Part shown: piece by piece, positions 1 to 14,300 of the stretch | Layout: each line of letters begins with the position of its first letter | Position numbering within the stretch: the first letter of the stretch is position 1 | Source: Membranipora membranacea | Taxonomy: Eukaryota > Bryozoa > Gymnolaemata > Cheilostomatida > Membraniporidae | Assembly: GCA_914767715.1 (NCBI GenBank) | Contig: OU612070.1 | Span: forward strand, 16,511,501 to 16,571,500 | DNA: 60,000 bases | Reading direction: 5' to 3' | Notes under the pieces: generated by a model | The model's database searches: none | What the model saw: the letters and a program-made list of their open reading frames with translations, nothing else | What the model was told of the DNA's origin: nothing | Program-made: the position numbers and the translations under genes

Positions 1-23
1 TATCCTTTCAAATTTACTTTTAG

Positions 24-2557
24 GTTGCAGGTCTTATGCAGCAATATGTTGAGCTTGAGGAAAATCTGAGAGAACTCAGAAATCAATCAAGAATTGAGGT
101 GATAAGTTTCCGTGATGATGAGATCGGAAGTCTCCTGGATAAGCTCAGCAGACAAGTAGCTAGGATCGATACCAGACTTTACACCTATCATGAGGTAGCT
201 ACTAGGTAGAATATCTATTCGGATCGGTTATCATCTTGTTTCATATTGCCATTGTTACGTTGATAAGTATCACTGAGACCTTCACCTGTAGCTGAAGAAG
301 TATTCCAAAATCCAATTTGTTTTGGCATAGAAATTAATTTTTCTGTTTCACATGCCTATGATTATAGCTTTAATGGCTCGATTGATCATGATTCAAAATG
401 AGCTGAATTTGCAAGTTGCCTGTTTTAGTCTGTCCTGTCGGCCTGTGGAGTTGCACTTTCCTATAATATAACCCCCTACAGTATTTGAAACGTATAAATA
501 TCTTTTCATGGTTTTTTTCCTGTGTATGTAATTGTCTTGTACTTGAGTAGGAGGTGGCTCAGTTGGTTAGTGTGCCGGTCCTTCAGCATGCAAGTGGTGA
601 AGGTTGTGGTTCAAATCCCACTGCAGTCCATCGACTAGTGGGGTTTTGTTGGGCCCCTGGTGCGCTCCGACCTGCCTGCAAACTTGGCGCAGACATTGCA
701 GCCTCGCCATTAAGGCAACTAATAATGGAATGTCTGAATCGTCTTCGTTCTGACCCCTCACTGATGTAAGCTCCATTCTCAGCCTTTCTTGTATTCTACC
801 AGGTAGATGTGGCAGGTGGATACAAAGAGACAGAGAAACTTATAAATGAACTGATGAATATGAAGATCCCTCAATATAAACCTTCATCTAATCATGTCCA
901 GCTCTCTGATACAGGTATTTAATATCTCCTGATTTAGTTATCAAAATCTCTATTCTATTCTTTATTACTGGAACACCGTAAATGTGCTGCTTTGTATCAC
1001 AATAACAGTTTCATATTTCGATTTTAAAACTTCTCTATCACTCAGAAACATCCTTCTTATCTCATTCGATATTATCTTACTGTACTGTAAATATAGAACA
1101 TTGCGTATGGGATAGATATTCATTGGATATTGTCCACCTTTCTTTGCCTACCTTCCCCTTGCTGCATGAATCACTGTAAGTTTTCAATTACTGTTATCAA
1201 TCTATCGCTGCTGACTCTGCGGAACGAAGCTACGTATGATTAAGCTGTTTTATTTTCAGATTGTGGTGATGTTCAGCTTGCTGTCGAGATAAAACAATCA
1301 TCTCGAATACTGGTGGATCTGCCCTTCTTAGCTTATAACAATCCTCCAACTTCTATGAAAATACTCAGTACTGTCCAACTCCCCTCCTGTGTCCACTCTG
1401 TTACTAAATACCAGAATTTAATTTATGCTGGTCTGGAAAATAGCAAACTCATGAGGGTCACTGAACCTGTTAATACCAGCTCACCGTCTGAGTTTGTGAA
1501 AAATGTTGGGGGGTATGTATCCAGTGCCCATGTTTATAATAATGAGCTGTATGTATTATCACAAAATGCCAGTAAGGTTTATGTGTATGACTTACAGGGT
1601 AAACTAAAGAGGTCCTGGTCCCATAACAGTAACAGTAATGGCTTTAATAAGCTCAGAGTAGTAAACGAGAAGGTGGTTGTCCCAGCTTCTCAATCTCTAA
1701 CCGTTTATACTCTTCAAGGTCAGCTAATAAAACAGATCATATGTCCTGATATGTCAACATACCATAAAGCATTAGCTGTATGCGGGGATGACTCTGTTAT
1801 CTTAACTGACTGTGGTACAAACAGTGTACTCAGAGTGAACCTAGACAGTGGGAAGGTGATGTGGACATCTAAACATGTAAACCAACCACTAGGAGTCGTC
1901 TGTTACAATGACAGATATGTACTCGTGTCAAACTATAACACAGAAACTAAGATATGGATACTGGATGTGGATACAGGTATATTCATAATATTTGCATGAT
2001 TTATATACACTTTATATATTGGTAAATGACAGAGCTATTATTTATTGGCATATCTTTTGTGCTCAATTAAATTTGTGAGAGAAACCAGTTCTATCTTGGC
2101 CCAACTGTTCCTTTCCTTCACTCAGCATTCAGTCAATGATAATGCGAGTTGGGATTTCTTCAGCTAAGGTTGTTTTGCGAAAAAAGATTATGATGTTGTA
2201 TCATCAATTAGTATGTAAATATATGATAAATTTTAGTTTGCTGATCAAGTTGTAGATTTGTATAACATGTATGATTAATATGGAATGCAAAATCATGGTC
2301 TACTCGCGGAATATACCACTGTCTAAATCCTGGCGTGTCTTGTGAACTTTTTTTAATGTTTTAATGAAACAGACAAAAAACTCCTTTATGTTGATTTCTT
2401 GTTGGATTTCCATTTTTCAGCTGAGAAAGTAGGTGAGCTCCGCGGCCAGACAGATGAGAGCTGTGATCACTTTGACCTGGATATTGATGGTGACACTCTT
2501 ATTATTGCTAAATACGATCTAAACTCAATACAGTGCTATGAGCTGATCACAGAATAG
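24..2557 (+). CDS. T1: TRIM-type RING/B-box beta-propeller protein, 3' part
   Basis: The 5' end lies outside the window. Exons present, joined by consensus GT/AG sites, are 24-194 (coiled coil), 803-914, 1260-1976 (most of the propeller) and 2421-2557 (last blade, stop TAG at 2555-2557). Phases are 0, 1, 1 and match the complete copies. The last coiled-coil exon carries QQYVELEENLRELRNQ. The propeller exon shows repeated strand pairs such as VHSVTKYQNLIYAG, VYNNELYVL and RYVLVSN, typical of a six-bladed NHL-like fold. The propeller exon is 6 bp shorter than in T2 (VVVPASQSL against VVVPDGATQSL). Exon 8 starts with A where the other copies have G. The frame is open. By family this would be the substrate-recognition half of a ubiquitin E3 ligase in the cytoplasm. 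Domain class is well supported; the target is unknown. Confidence 0.85.
551..775 (+). repeat. tRNA-derived SINE, family A, in T1 intron
   Basis: A pol III A box (TGGCTCAGTTGG) and B box (GGTTCAAATCC) are spaced as in a tRNA and followed by a non-tRNA body of about 150 bp. It lies in the intron between T1 coding exons 5 and 6 at the same site as in T2 and T4, so it predates those duplications. The acceptor stem does not pair convincingly, so this is a SINE head and not a tRNA gene. Its right end is not sharply defined. Confidence 0.8.
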
Positions 2558-4620
2558 GTAACTAGTGATCCACTCTGTTCTTGGTTCTCTCCATCAGTTC
2601 CGGTCAATGATATGAATTTATGGATCAGTGGTAAATTACATAGCTTGGCTATTAGTGGGAATATGCCATCCGTATAAAGCTTTGTGTCAGGGTCTAAAGA
2701 AAGCTATAAATCTGGAAGCTTTTACGTGATGCATTGATTGACGTCCCAGTAACGACATTCAAAAACTCAGGCAAGCTGCTTGACAGAAGTTTACAAGTGT
2801 CCGCTATTCTAGTTTCTGAACTTATGGACCAATCAGAGATTAATAATGCGGTCCAGCATACATGAATAGCCATACGCTGGCTCAGGGTCAGATATGTACT
2901 CCTCACCCATCCTCATATATCAGTGGATCTGGTTGTAATATAAGGTCTAGCGGTACAAGTTTGAAGGTGTGTTTTCCTCTACTGTTTTATCACCCATATT
3001 TCTCTCTGGCTCTCTGTTCATCCTCTTTTCTGAATGATGTTTTCCCGTGTCTTTATTAATAGATGAATCTTTAAAACACTATCCAAATCGCAAGTATGAA
3101 ATAAATAGGCAGTGCGAAATATGTTTTATAGTGAAAGGAGTTTTTTTGTAGTTTTTGAATACAAGCTTCAAATAACCGTTTTTTTTTGCTTTGTACAAGA
3201 TTATCTCTGTTTAATATTTTATATCCTTAATTACATTTTGATTTCGGGTGTTTCGTTGCCTTGCTCAATGTACAGATGATGATTTCTGTTGTCAGCTACC
3301 ATGTTTATTCTACATTATTAAAATCTATCCTAACAGGATTATTTCGAGCATGAGTTTTATTGGGATTAACCTAGTTCTCCAACTATTAACATATGGTCAG
3401 AGATCAAATACACTGAAGTTTAATATGGTTGCTGGTGGTTGCACACCATAATCAACCAGATAAACAAAAAAAAGATATATTTTCTATAAAATAACCACTC
3501 GATTTAATGTTAATCATTCTGATCAAGCCTCAAGAGGTGCGACTGATAAGTATCCAGTCATTCTACCTAAAAATGATGCTTCACCCATCTCCTGTCAATA
3601 TATGCTGACCCCCATGTCTCTACCGTATAAACATCTCCTCTATGGGCGATTGCTTCCTCTTCCATTCAGATAGGACGACTCTTATATTTTGTTTTGTAGC
3701 AGCTATCTTACTGGATTAGTTTTAATCACGTATGTTTATAGCCGTAAGTAGGATTCATTATCTCAAGATCCTTTTTAACAGAATTACAGAATCTTCACAC
3801 AGTGCTGTTGCCAAATCCAAACAGATGCGCTCTCTGCTTTATGCGGCTTGTTTGGGTTCTCAGCCTGCCAGCCCAACTTTAGTGAGCAAATTCACGGCAT
3901 AACGCTGCAAAAAACTCGCAATTACAACCTTGATCTTGGTATTATGTAATCAGATCATCATATCTAGTTAATTTCATCGGCATCATTACTTTTCTATGTC
4001 AGACATTCAAGTCTGGTCTTGGGTTTGTGATCACAATATGCTGTGTCATGCTGAGCTGCTCTGTGAGGTCACACCTCACCCAATACTACTATTCACTGCG
4101 CTGTTTTTCAACCCCTTTTTGTGCAAAAGCTCTTCAAAGGCTTTACCACCAGCACTGACGTATTCACACCTCTCCCATACATTTTTGCACAACACTTTCA
4201 GTACTTTATCATGCCTAAACATGTATCTATCGAGTCTGATTGAAAATTAGACAATGCATGCCGTAATGAGTTCAGATCTGTAAATGAGAGTGAAGGGCAG
4301 TATAACCTGACTGTACAGATTCCATATTGAGCTAAACTAGCATACGATATAACCAGATAGAGAGTCAGTAGCAACAAGGGCTGCATACAAATGTTGACGA
4401 ATCTTTACTTACATTGTCTGATAGATTATCTTGTTGGGTACACCAAGGAGTTAAAGACTTGTCTTAAACTCCTTGGGTACGCAGAGAGAACCTTTATAAG
4501 AAGTTTTTTCCTCAATGCGCGTGATAAGACAACTCAAAAATTATATTCGCCTATAACTTGTTTGAAATTTTGACTGCTCATCTCAAGACTATTTTTGTAA
4601 CTGAAAATATATCAGTTACA
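2558..4620. repeat. T 3' block, copy 1 (segmental duplication)
   Basis: This stretch follows the T1 stop and recurs after T2 and T4 in nearly the same form. It holds short open frames that look partly exonic but no convincing gene. A region near 3251-3451 reads as cysteine-rich (CTDDDFCCQLPC), and the probable splice acceptor before it (ttccag in the other copies) is ttcggg here. The candidate terminal exon seen at 17880-18004 is represented only by its last 63 bases (4267-4329), because about 310 bp are missing. A hairpin lies at 4437-4480 (arms ACCAAGGAGTT and AACTCCTTGGGT). Confidence 0.55.
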
Positions 4621-5355
4621 TCTCGCCATCTTTCCACCTCTGATTACCCAGTAAAATCGGCCTCGTACTATAGCCCAGTGTAAAAGTAACTTTACTTTAA
4701 GATCTGTATCTCAAACTAATTCAAGCTAAGTTAGTAGAAACAAAACTAATGTAAACCCCCCCCCCTCTCCTCAAAAAATAGCATACTGATTTTCCACTGC
4801 TGCTATCGGTGGAGTAATCCCACCATGTCCATACAGCTAGATCTCAAGTTAGCATGAAACCTGGGATAATTGTTTATTATGTTTTTTAATTATTTTTAAT
4901 TTTCTTTTATTTTTCAATTTTTTAAAATTTTTTTCAATTATATTTTATTTTCTTTTATTTTTTAAATGAATGAATGTTTTCAATATATTTATGAAGATTA
5001 ACAGGAGGAAGGGGCAGATCACACACTCTATACTAGTGATACGGAAAGAAAAAAGTGGAATAAACCAAGGTTGTCAAAGGACACAATATAACATAATCAG
5101 GCCTTGATATAAAGCAATGTCTTAAGCTATTGTTTTGACACTTGAATTTTTTGTCCACTTCACCATATCACAACATCGATCTCAGCCTGAGCTTTAGTTC
5201 CTGATAATAGAAACACAACTCAGATATAGAGTTAATCATCCTTGTGAGCCAATACGAGGATAAATATCCAAGTATTATCTGTAAAAAAGGTAGCCCATCA
5301 CATGAGAATTACCAAAGTATCAAACATGACATGACCTATATCATCACTACCATAA
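4621..5355. other. AT-rich non-coding tract
   Basis: No gene is seen. The stretch has a short poly-C run near 4756-4766 and a long T/A-rich low-complexity section near 4860-4980 made of TTTTATTTT-like runs. The same tract recurs at 18487-19240, 21985-22732 and 51060-51820, always to the left of an M gene. Confidence 0.6.
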
Positions 5356-5575
5356 TGTTGAGGTTGCTCAGTTGGTTAGAGCGGCGTTCTTCAGCGTGCA
5401 AGTGTTGAAGCCCTGGGATAGAATCCCACTGCAGTCCACTCACTACAAGGGTTGTTGGATACCAACCTGCCTTCAAACTGAGAGCAAAATTGGCGCAGAA
5501 ATTGCAGCCTTGCCCTTTCTCTTGACCCCCATCTAGCCATCCATTCTGGTGGTAAGTGACGAAACCATGTGATTT
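5356..5575 (+). repeat. tRNA-derived SINE, family B
   Basis: The A box (TTGCTCAGTTGGTTAGAGC) and a B-box-like GATAGAATCC (GGTTAGAATCC in the other copies) are followed by a body that shares the CCTGCCTTCAAACTGAGAG and TTGGCGCAGAAATTGCAGCC segments with family A. Family A and B are therefore related subfamilies. Copies of B lie at 19242, 22733 and 51819, each about 0.5 kb beyond the 3' end of an M gene. Confidence 0.75.
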
Positions 5576-5899
5576 TACCAAACATTTTCAACTAACATTT
5601 TTAATCAACATCAAACTTCCAACACAACAGCCCTCTTAAAAAGATAAATTCAATACATTGTTAACTATTGCGCATGGTTTTATATGAACGAGTGATAGAA
5701 CTCTCGTAACCTGTGACCAATATTAGCAAGATTCTCAATATGAATGAGAGGACACTTATGAAAAACATAAGTAGTATATGAAATAAAGCCTCTTCTAAAA
5801 ATAGAGAATGAGGCTAAATCTTATAATGGCGTTTTTCAAGAAGAGCTTACTTTTTGTAACAACGCTGAGTGAAAATAAAGTTTAAAACTGTAATAACTG
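5576..5899. other. 3' flank of M1, no gene seen
   Basis: About 320 bp of AT-rich sequence lies between the SINE and the M1 stop codon. On the minus strand this would be the M1 3' UTR and downstream region; TTTATTTT-type signals are present but no single polyadenylation site stands out. Confidence 0.4.
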
Positions 5900-6691
5900 C
5901 TACAATAGAGGCACACTTTTAGTTCTTTTCAGGCGGCTCAAATGAGGCCTCTGCTGGTTGTATGACTCCTCAAATCTTCGGACTGTCAGAGCCACACTGA
6001 CTCGTCGGGGATTATCTACTGGTGTATTGACAGGTGATGCTGAGCGAGCATCAGTATCATCAGTATGTGCCCCCCTGAGTCTTGCCCCCAGCCCGGCGGC
6101 CCCCCGTCCAGTCTCATCATTGTCCGTCAATGTTTCATCATCTGTTGGCTTGTTAACACACAAAGGGATTTCTTCGTATGTCGGTTCTTTAGTACTGGCT
6201 ATCGAAGAAAGGCTAATCTTCATGGAGAGACTTCCACTGGTACTAACTGGTAGGGCACTTTCTTCATCACTCTTTAATGAACCAGGTGTTGCGTATGAAC
6301 CAGGCTTTGAGTTGTCCGAGAAGCGATGACTATCTGCAAAGTACAAAGATCATGACAAGCTCACCGGTTTATAATTGTTTATAAGGTCCTGTTGACAAGC
6401 TACAGGGTTGGGGGTTGCTACGTTGGCTGTATGACCCGTTGGAAATTGTAACATAATTCTTTCTCTTACGTGGCGTGGCTTGTTTGATGTAATAAATAAC
6501 TACCTTTTTTTTATAGAAAGACATTAAATTAAATAATGGAGCCTCAATTTGAAGAGAATTTGTTGAAAACGGTTTGTTGATCTGTATAACGACCGTGGAC
6601 AATATCTCACCTTCAGTCCAATCTTCCGCCAGCTGGTTTGCGCGCCTCACCACAATAGGAGTGATAGATTGATTTGATGTTTCATAAAATT
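5900..6691 (-). pseudogene. M1: 3' half of M gene (exons 3-4 only)
   Basis: Exon 3 (6611-6691) and exon 4 (5900-6333) match M3 in phase and splice sites (acceptor cttccag, donor ggtgag, acceptor tttgcag), with a stop at 5900-5902. The frame is open and keeps TYEEIPL and the basic tail LKRTKS. Exons 1 and 2, which hold the start codon and polyproline run in M3, are absent: sequence to the right runs straight through the site where M3 has its 2.4 kb 5' segment. The copy therefore lacks its start and is probably non-functional unless another first exon is used. Confidence 0.65.
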
Positions 6692-6716
6692 CTGGAAGAG
6701 AATCAGAAGATGTCAT

Positions 6717-8209
6717 AACACTTCATTATTGGAACTTTGTTGCTTGACCGGGCATTGTGAAATCACCGCAAGGCACTCGGAAAGAGTTGCCTTTGGGTAG
6801 ACAACTCCCAGCTGCGAGCAACTAAATATGTGTGTATGCACATGGGTGTGCATGGTAGATTTGTCCCTAACTCCTTGATGAGAACGATGACCTTTGGTTT
6901 GGTGGCCCTTTCTTATATCATTGTAAAGCTCATAATCAGACTAAGGGAACCAAAGGGACCTTGCGTGCACCAAACTTGCCAACAACTATAATTTTATAAA
7001 AATTCCAGAATTCTTGGTTGACTATTGGGTAATTCCTTGCATAAAGCGGAAGCAGAAGAGCACAGGAGATAATGGGGCGATATGAGGCATGCCCAACAAA
7101 AATTGGGATAGGATATGATTTCTAAGCTTACAGCCTTTATACAGACTCCCATCAGCTTGCAAGTTTATAATTGAACAACAAGATGAAAGAGCAACATTTG
7201 TGAATCAATTTCTTCAGCCCTCATAATAGTAGAAATGAGAATGTGGGCCATTTGAAACAACCCGCTGAATAACAACATGAATTTAGAGTACTCTTATTAT
7301 TGGAAAAAGTAGAACATTTTATGGCTGCTGATTACCCAGTCTGCTGCATAGACTCACATCACAGAGTTAGTTAGTTATGATCATTTGCTGAGGTAGTATG
7401 GGTGATTTGTACCTCACAAATAGAGACATTGACATTCAGAAAATGGTATAACAGCACTCTTTGATCTGCTCTCTGGCAAATGTTGCTGAACTCGCTGACG
7501 CAGCATGTTGACGTAGGGCAGGGCGCATGCAGAAGTGTAGCGATGATTGTTAATAGTGAAATGGTCGATGACTGGGAAAAAACTGCTTATGTCTATAGTT
7601 TTTATGTTAGGGTATGTTATGTAATTATGTTTTGATTTTGGTGATTACTGCCAATCCTGTCATTGTCTAATTTTTGGTAATTATGCAAGACCCGCAAAAC
7701 AACACCCTAGATATTATTGTTCCCAGCAAGATATTCTGCTAACAATTATATCAACACATCGCGACTGCCTTGTGAGAATGGTGCCATCTGACAAACTGCC
7801 TGTCTATTAATTCGTTGAAATCTCTCTTTCCTCTCAGCAAATTGTCAATGCTGTCTGTTTTGACATCAACAGTCACTTCTGGCTAGAGAATAAAAACCTT
7901 AATGAAAACAAACGATTCTTAACTGAGAAACGTTTACTCGATGTTTTGTTGTTAATTCGGCATCATTCATTCAAAATAGCAGCACAACCTGAGTGATTTG
8001 CCTCCAACAATTGGTGTTGAAGTTTATCGGTAGAAGCAGCTGATAACTTTATCTCCGAAGTTGGAAGGCGCCAAGTTTTCTAGCCTCAGGCCCTAGCTGT
8101 CAGTTTAATCCGCACTCACAGCGTAATGATCGACCTTCTGAACCTGAATAATCTTATTTACTTCTATAATCCGTAGTTTTATGTTGGCATGATAATTTAT
8201 TTTTGACAG
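6717..8209. other. Spacer between M1 and S1
   Basis: No gene is recognised in about 1.5 kb. It carries one copy of the AGGGAACCAAAGGGACC segment that is duplicated around the 5' half of M3. No upstream half of the FN3 domain could be found here, so the S1 exons have no visible 5' partner in this block. Confidence 0.5.
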
Positions 8210-9618
<1,409 letters not shown>

Positions 9619-11336
9619 GCTCCCAGTCTAAGCTAGTCAATTTTTACCGGAATACCTCTCTTAACAAAAAAAGTTTTTTTTTATAAACAGAGCCCATGTA
9701 AATTTCAGTTTGATGTAGCTCAAAGTTTCGCTCATCTTACACTTATACTTTTTGTGTCCACTATTGTCTGTGTTATTAGGGATAGCAGACAGCTTATTGC
9801 CTTGAAGAAAGCACCAAAACATTGCTGAAACTTCATGTTTTTCTCACAATATTTACTGTGTTACTTCTGACTTCATTTTTTAAGTCCTGTCTATAACCCT
9901 CTTTTTGTACTTTTTTGATTATTTTCTGTTAAACTAGTTATTACAGTCTAGTTATAGTTTTACATCACTGTATTATTACACTCACTTTTTGAAGATGGGA
10001 GATATTTGTCAAAAAACTTATTTATTTTGAATTTTTGTAGTTTAGTATTTATTACTATATTTTGACCAGTTTCAAACAAGAAACATTGACTGTCTGTCTC
10101 TGGAAATACCATAAAAATATGGTTTGCATGCTGTGGTAAATGAATAAAACATACACATATAATAGTTCAAATCTGTTTGAATATTTTGGTAAGCCTTGAT
10201 ATTGTGGCATTGTAATGTTCTGAATCCAAGCTGGTGTTCTGCCTTTCAAAGTTAACTTGAAACATATGTGGAGCTGTTACAGTATCAATAGTAATAAAAT
10301 GACCGAATGTTAAGAGTAAGGTATTAAGAACATGGGACAAGAATTCAATGAGGCATATTTACAAACATATATAATAAAAAATTATCATCACTATTATAAT
10401 GAGCAGCAATGAGTAGAGGTCTGACAGGGTGAGCTGTGAATCAATATATATCCCTGGATGCATGATGTTGCTACCAATTCTTCCGTTTACTAGCCACCAT
10501 CATATACTACAGTTTTTTTCAAGTTGTCCTCCCTTCATGCCCAGGGGCATCACTCTACAATCCCCAATTTATATCACGCTTGCGCATTGATCAGAGGAAA
10601 TCATTTGGGAGAAGTGAAACTTCAGGAGAGAGAAGGCGGATTTATAGTGAACAAGCAGAGTTGTGACTGCATATACAGAAATTTCTCCAGACAGGCAAGT
10701 ACCCAAGTATCTAACACCTTGGACTGTCTGTTGTATTTCATATAGTATGAACTAGCCATAAAATGATGGCAATGCAGCTTGTTTGCAGTTATTTAATGCT
10801 TTGGCTCACTGTTTATATACAACTGACCGACCATTGGTTGGTTGGTTGGTTGGGAAGGAGTTCATCCTAAAAGTCCTGGCATTATATACACAATAAAGGT
10901 TAGCTGTGAAGTTCTTAGGCTTGTATGTCCCATAAGCACACTTATGGCAAGATGAGTGAGCCAAGCGATGTACTATGGTTGCTCACTATATTGTTATCTT
11001 CATTGTGGTAGTAGTATAAAAAAAACTGGTAAAGCTTAGGACATTAGTGAGGCAAATATTGGTTTCTATACACAGGGCTCTCACGTACCAGCATGGCTGC
11101 AGCACCCACCAATGTGTACCACCACCAAAACAAAAAATTTTGAAGATGCACTCCCCTGTGTCCAGGATATCATCCACCCATTTAGGCAGGATAAGAAACA
11201 GGATATGGATATGGATGGCTGAGACCATGGACATGGAAAAAATACAGGCTTGCAAGCCCTTGCACATTTTTGCCTCCATAGCAGACAGCCAGTGGAGAAA
11301 AACATGATTTCATTGATATATTTTTAGGTCCCGCAA
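9619..11336. other. Spacer between S1 and T2, including T2 upstream region
   Basis: This holds the S1 3' UTR region (AATAAA-type signals near 10142 and 10294) and the T2 upstream region. No gene is seen. The site GGGAGAAG at 10607-10614 is the empty form of the place where a P-type element sits at 37368-41523 and 57182-57277. The small ORF found upstream of T3-T5 starts here at 11093 but is frameshifted by an 8-bp deletion and stops after 16 codons. Confidence 0.5.
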
Positions 11337-14300
11337 ATGATGGCAGAAGCAGAATCAAAAGAAGAAGGATTTCTAGAGTGTGGATTATGTTTTGAAAATG
11401 ATCCACTCAAGCGATTACCCTGCAATCCTGGTCACATATATTGTGTAACTTGTCTGACCAAAGTCTCCGAAGTGACTCAGATTATCAAATGTCCGCTGTG
11501 CAGGTAACCTATTGTGTTAACATAGTTGTGCTCATTGCATAGCTGCCCGCACATAATCAATAGTCGCCACTTGTCAAAACTGATAATCATGAGTTTAGGA
11601 CACAAATTGGAGATGGTATGACCAAGTAATAAAAAGGCATAATAACAAAGTTTTATCTAGTAAATGTGAATGCGAAACTCGGCCAAAGATGTAGAGGAAT
11701 TATCACCTCTCTCCGCTTTCACTCCTTGAATCAATTAATTATAGCACTGGTCTACTTCGGCACCCAAGAGTTGCAGATCCTGATTTCATATCTTTGACCT
11801 GCAACAAAGTCACAAGTAAAACTATTATCTTATTCTTGGGTTTATGTGCAGAAGACCAAATTTTTTCAAACTATGCTATTTCTGTACACAAGCAATGTTT
11901 GCCACATGCTGACTCTTGAAACGTCTTAGCGTCGTGAGCAGGAGATGCTTTAATTTGATAGAGCACCAGCAGTCGTCAGCGCACAAGTTCTCTTGCTGTC
12001 ACATCTCTTTGAAGTGCTCTGAACATTGGGCGTTGTTGAAGCCAACGATGTTACGTGAGAGATGGCAACAGGGGATGTGGTTGAAGATAGATTTGTTCAA
12101 GCGACAACTCATTCAAATACCTGATGATACATGCTGATGATTAATAGCACAACTTCAACCAGTTATGTTCTTGAAAGTGACTTGCACAATTATGCTTCAT
12201 TTTTAGAACTGTGTTTGATGAAGGTATAGATGACATCCCATCAGCAGGTGCTCCACTAGATAAGTTTCTGTGCTGTGATGTTTGTATGAGAAAAGATGAC
12301 AAGAGAAGACTGGCTCAGATTTACTGTGTGGTCTGCCAGAAAAAGTTTTGTACTCCTCATGAAAAGGTACAGATCATTTTCAAGATTTGAATGTATGCTA
12401 GACTGTCAAAGCAACCATAGTTTGGTAGGCGTACGCTCATTAGCCCGGGTACAATGTAATAATCTTCTTAGTATCATGCATTCTTGCTTATTGGTTGTAC
12501 ATATTCTATAACAATTGTTGTGAAGCGTAAGCCGCACTACCATGATGCTGTTTTCAAATAGTTTATTTTCCTTCTATCAAAGAGTCATAACGATGCACTG
12601 GATGACCACATGCGTATCAGAATGGATGAGTATAAGAAAGATTGGAGAAAAATGGAGACAAGATTCTGTGAGAAACACTCAAAGAAACCCTACTCCATAA
12701 CTTGTGTGAAATGCCCCAGATTATTTTGTGCGGATTGTATAGACCAATTGGAAACCTGCTCTGATGGTTAGTAGCCAGAATCATTTATCTCAGATACGTC
12801 ACAACCTTCCTTCTTGTCTTAAAGTAAACCCCAAGTCATATTATCCAAAATATCAAAGCAGTGCAATCTTCTAAATTATTATTTGATAAACCGATATATT
12901 GTAATAAACGACAGTAACCTTCTGGCACCTCCCCATATTTGGTACTATTTGAAAGATATCAGTTTGAGTCTTTGTCTCTAAGCCTGGAATGAAGTACCCT
13001 CTCCATGTATATTTTGATAAATATCTTATATAGGTGACAGGCACGAGCTGAAGTCAATATCAAACATGGTCGCAAAGCTCATCGACATGGTAAATGAGAA
13101 GAAGGTATGGATATTCGATAAGGAGGAGCACCTGTTAGGAATGTCTAAACAGCTGAGAGCTGTCATATCAGACTGGGATACAGAAACTCAAGAGTTGGTT
13201 GACAAGCTACATAACGCCAGAGATAAACAAGTATGTAGAATTCTATGACAAACATTTCCGGATGCAGGAGGACAGCTCCTAGTTATACGTTGTTACTAGT
13301 CGGACCGATCATATAGCAGTTATTATGGATTTGATTCTTATGGAACATGTAGCAATAGGATAGGAGCATAGGAGCATAATGTTCTTACTTCGACTAGGTT
13401 ATTATAAAGAAAACTTGATAGCTGTGATTGAGCTCACAAGCTAGAACACAGAATAAAACAATTAAAATGTGGAAAGGGAGTCTTATAGTAATTAATTAGT
13501 AAAATTAATGTGTTGATACAGATCTAATATAGAATCAACGAAGGATGATCACATCAGGTACAAGCGATTCATATCCTTTCACATTTACTTTTAGGTTGCA
13601 GGTCTTATGCAGCAATATGTTGAGCTTGAGGAACATCTGATAGAACTCAGAAATCAATCTAGAATTGAGGTGACAAGTTTCCTGGATGATGAGATCGGAA
13701 GTCTCCTGGATAAGCTCAGCAGACAAGTAGCTAGGATCGATACCAGACTTTACACCTATCATGAGGTAGCTACTAGGTAGAATATCTATTCGGATCGGTT
13801 ATCATCTTGTTTCATATTGCCATTGTTACGTTGATAAGTGTCACTGAGACCTTCACCTGTCGCTGAAGAAGTAATCGAAAATCCAATTTGTTTTGGCATA
13901 GAAATTAATTTTTTTGTTTCACATGCCTATGATTATAGCTTTAATGGCTCGATTGATCATGATTCAAAATGAGCTGAATTTGCAAGTTGCCTGTTTTAGT
14001 CTGTCCTGTCGGCCTGTGGAGTTGCACTTTCCTATAATATAACCCCTACAGTATTTGAAACGTATAAATATCTTTGCATGGTTTTTTTCCTGTGTATGTA
14101 ATTGTCTTGTACTTGAGTAGGAGGTGGCTCAGTTGGTTAGAGTGCCGGTCCTTCAGCATGCAAGTGGTGAAGGTCGTGGTTCAAATCCCACTGCGGTCCA
14201 TCGACTAGTGGGGTTTTGTTGGGCCCCTGGTGTGCTCCGACCTGCCTGCAAACTTGGCGCAGACATTGCAGCCTCGCCATTAAGGCAACTAATAATGGAA

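Noticed and set aside
551-630. Functional tRNA gene
   Set aside because: A and B boxes are good but the acceptor stem does not pair and a SINE body follows, with the same structure at several sites.
554-769. 71-aa plus-strand frame and 69-aa minus-strand frame, repeated at 14124 and 45126
   Set aside because: Both are readings of the family A SINE; similarity between copies reflects the repeat, not a protein.
5958-6329. 123-aa plus-strand frame opposite M exon 4 (also 23333 and 52418)
   Set aside because: It is the antisense shadow of M exon 4, which has proper splice sites and a consistent phase on the minus strand.
10986-11406. Overlapping minus-strand frames upstream of T genes
   Set aside because: They overlap the T start and RING exon in antisense, differ in length between copies and have no splice or family support.
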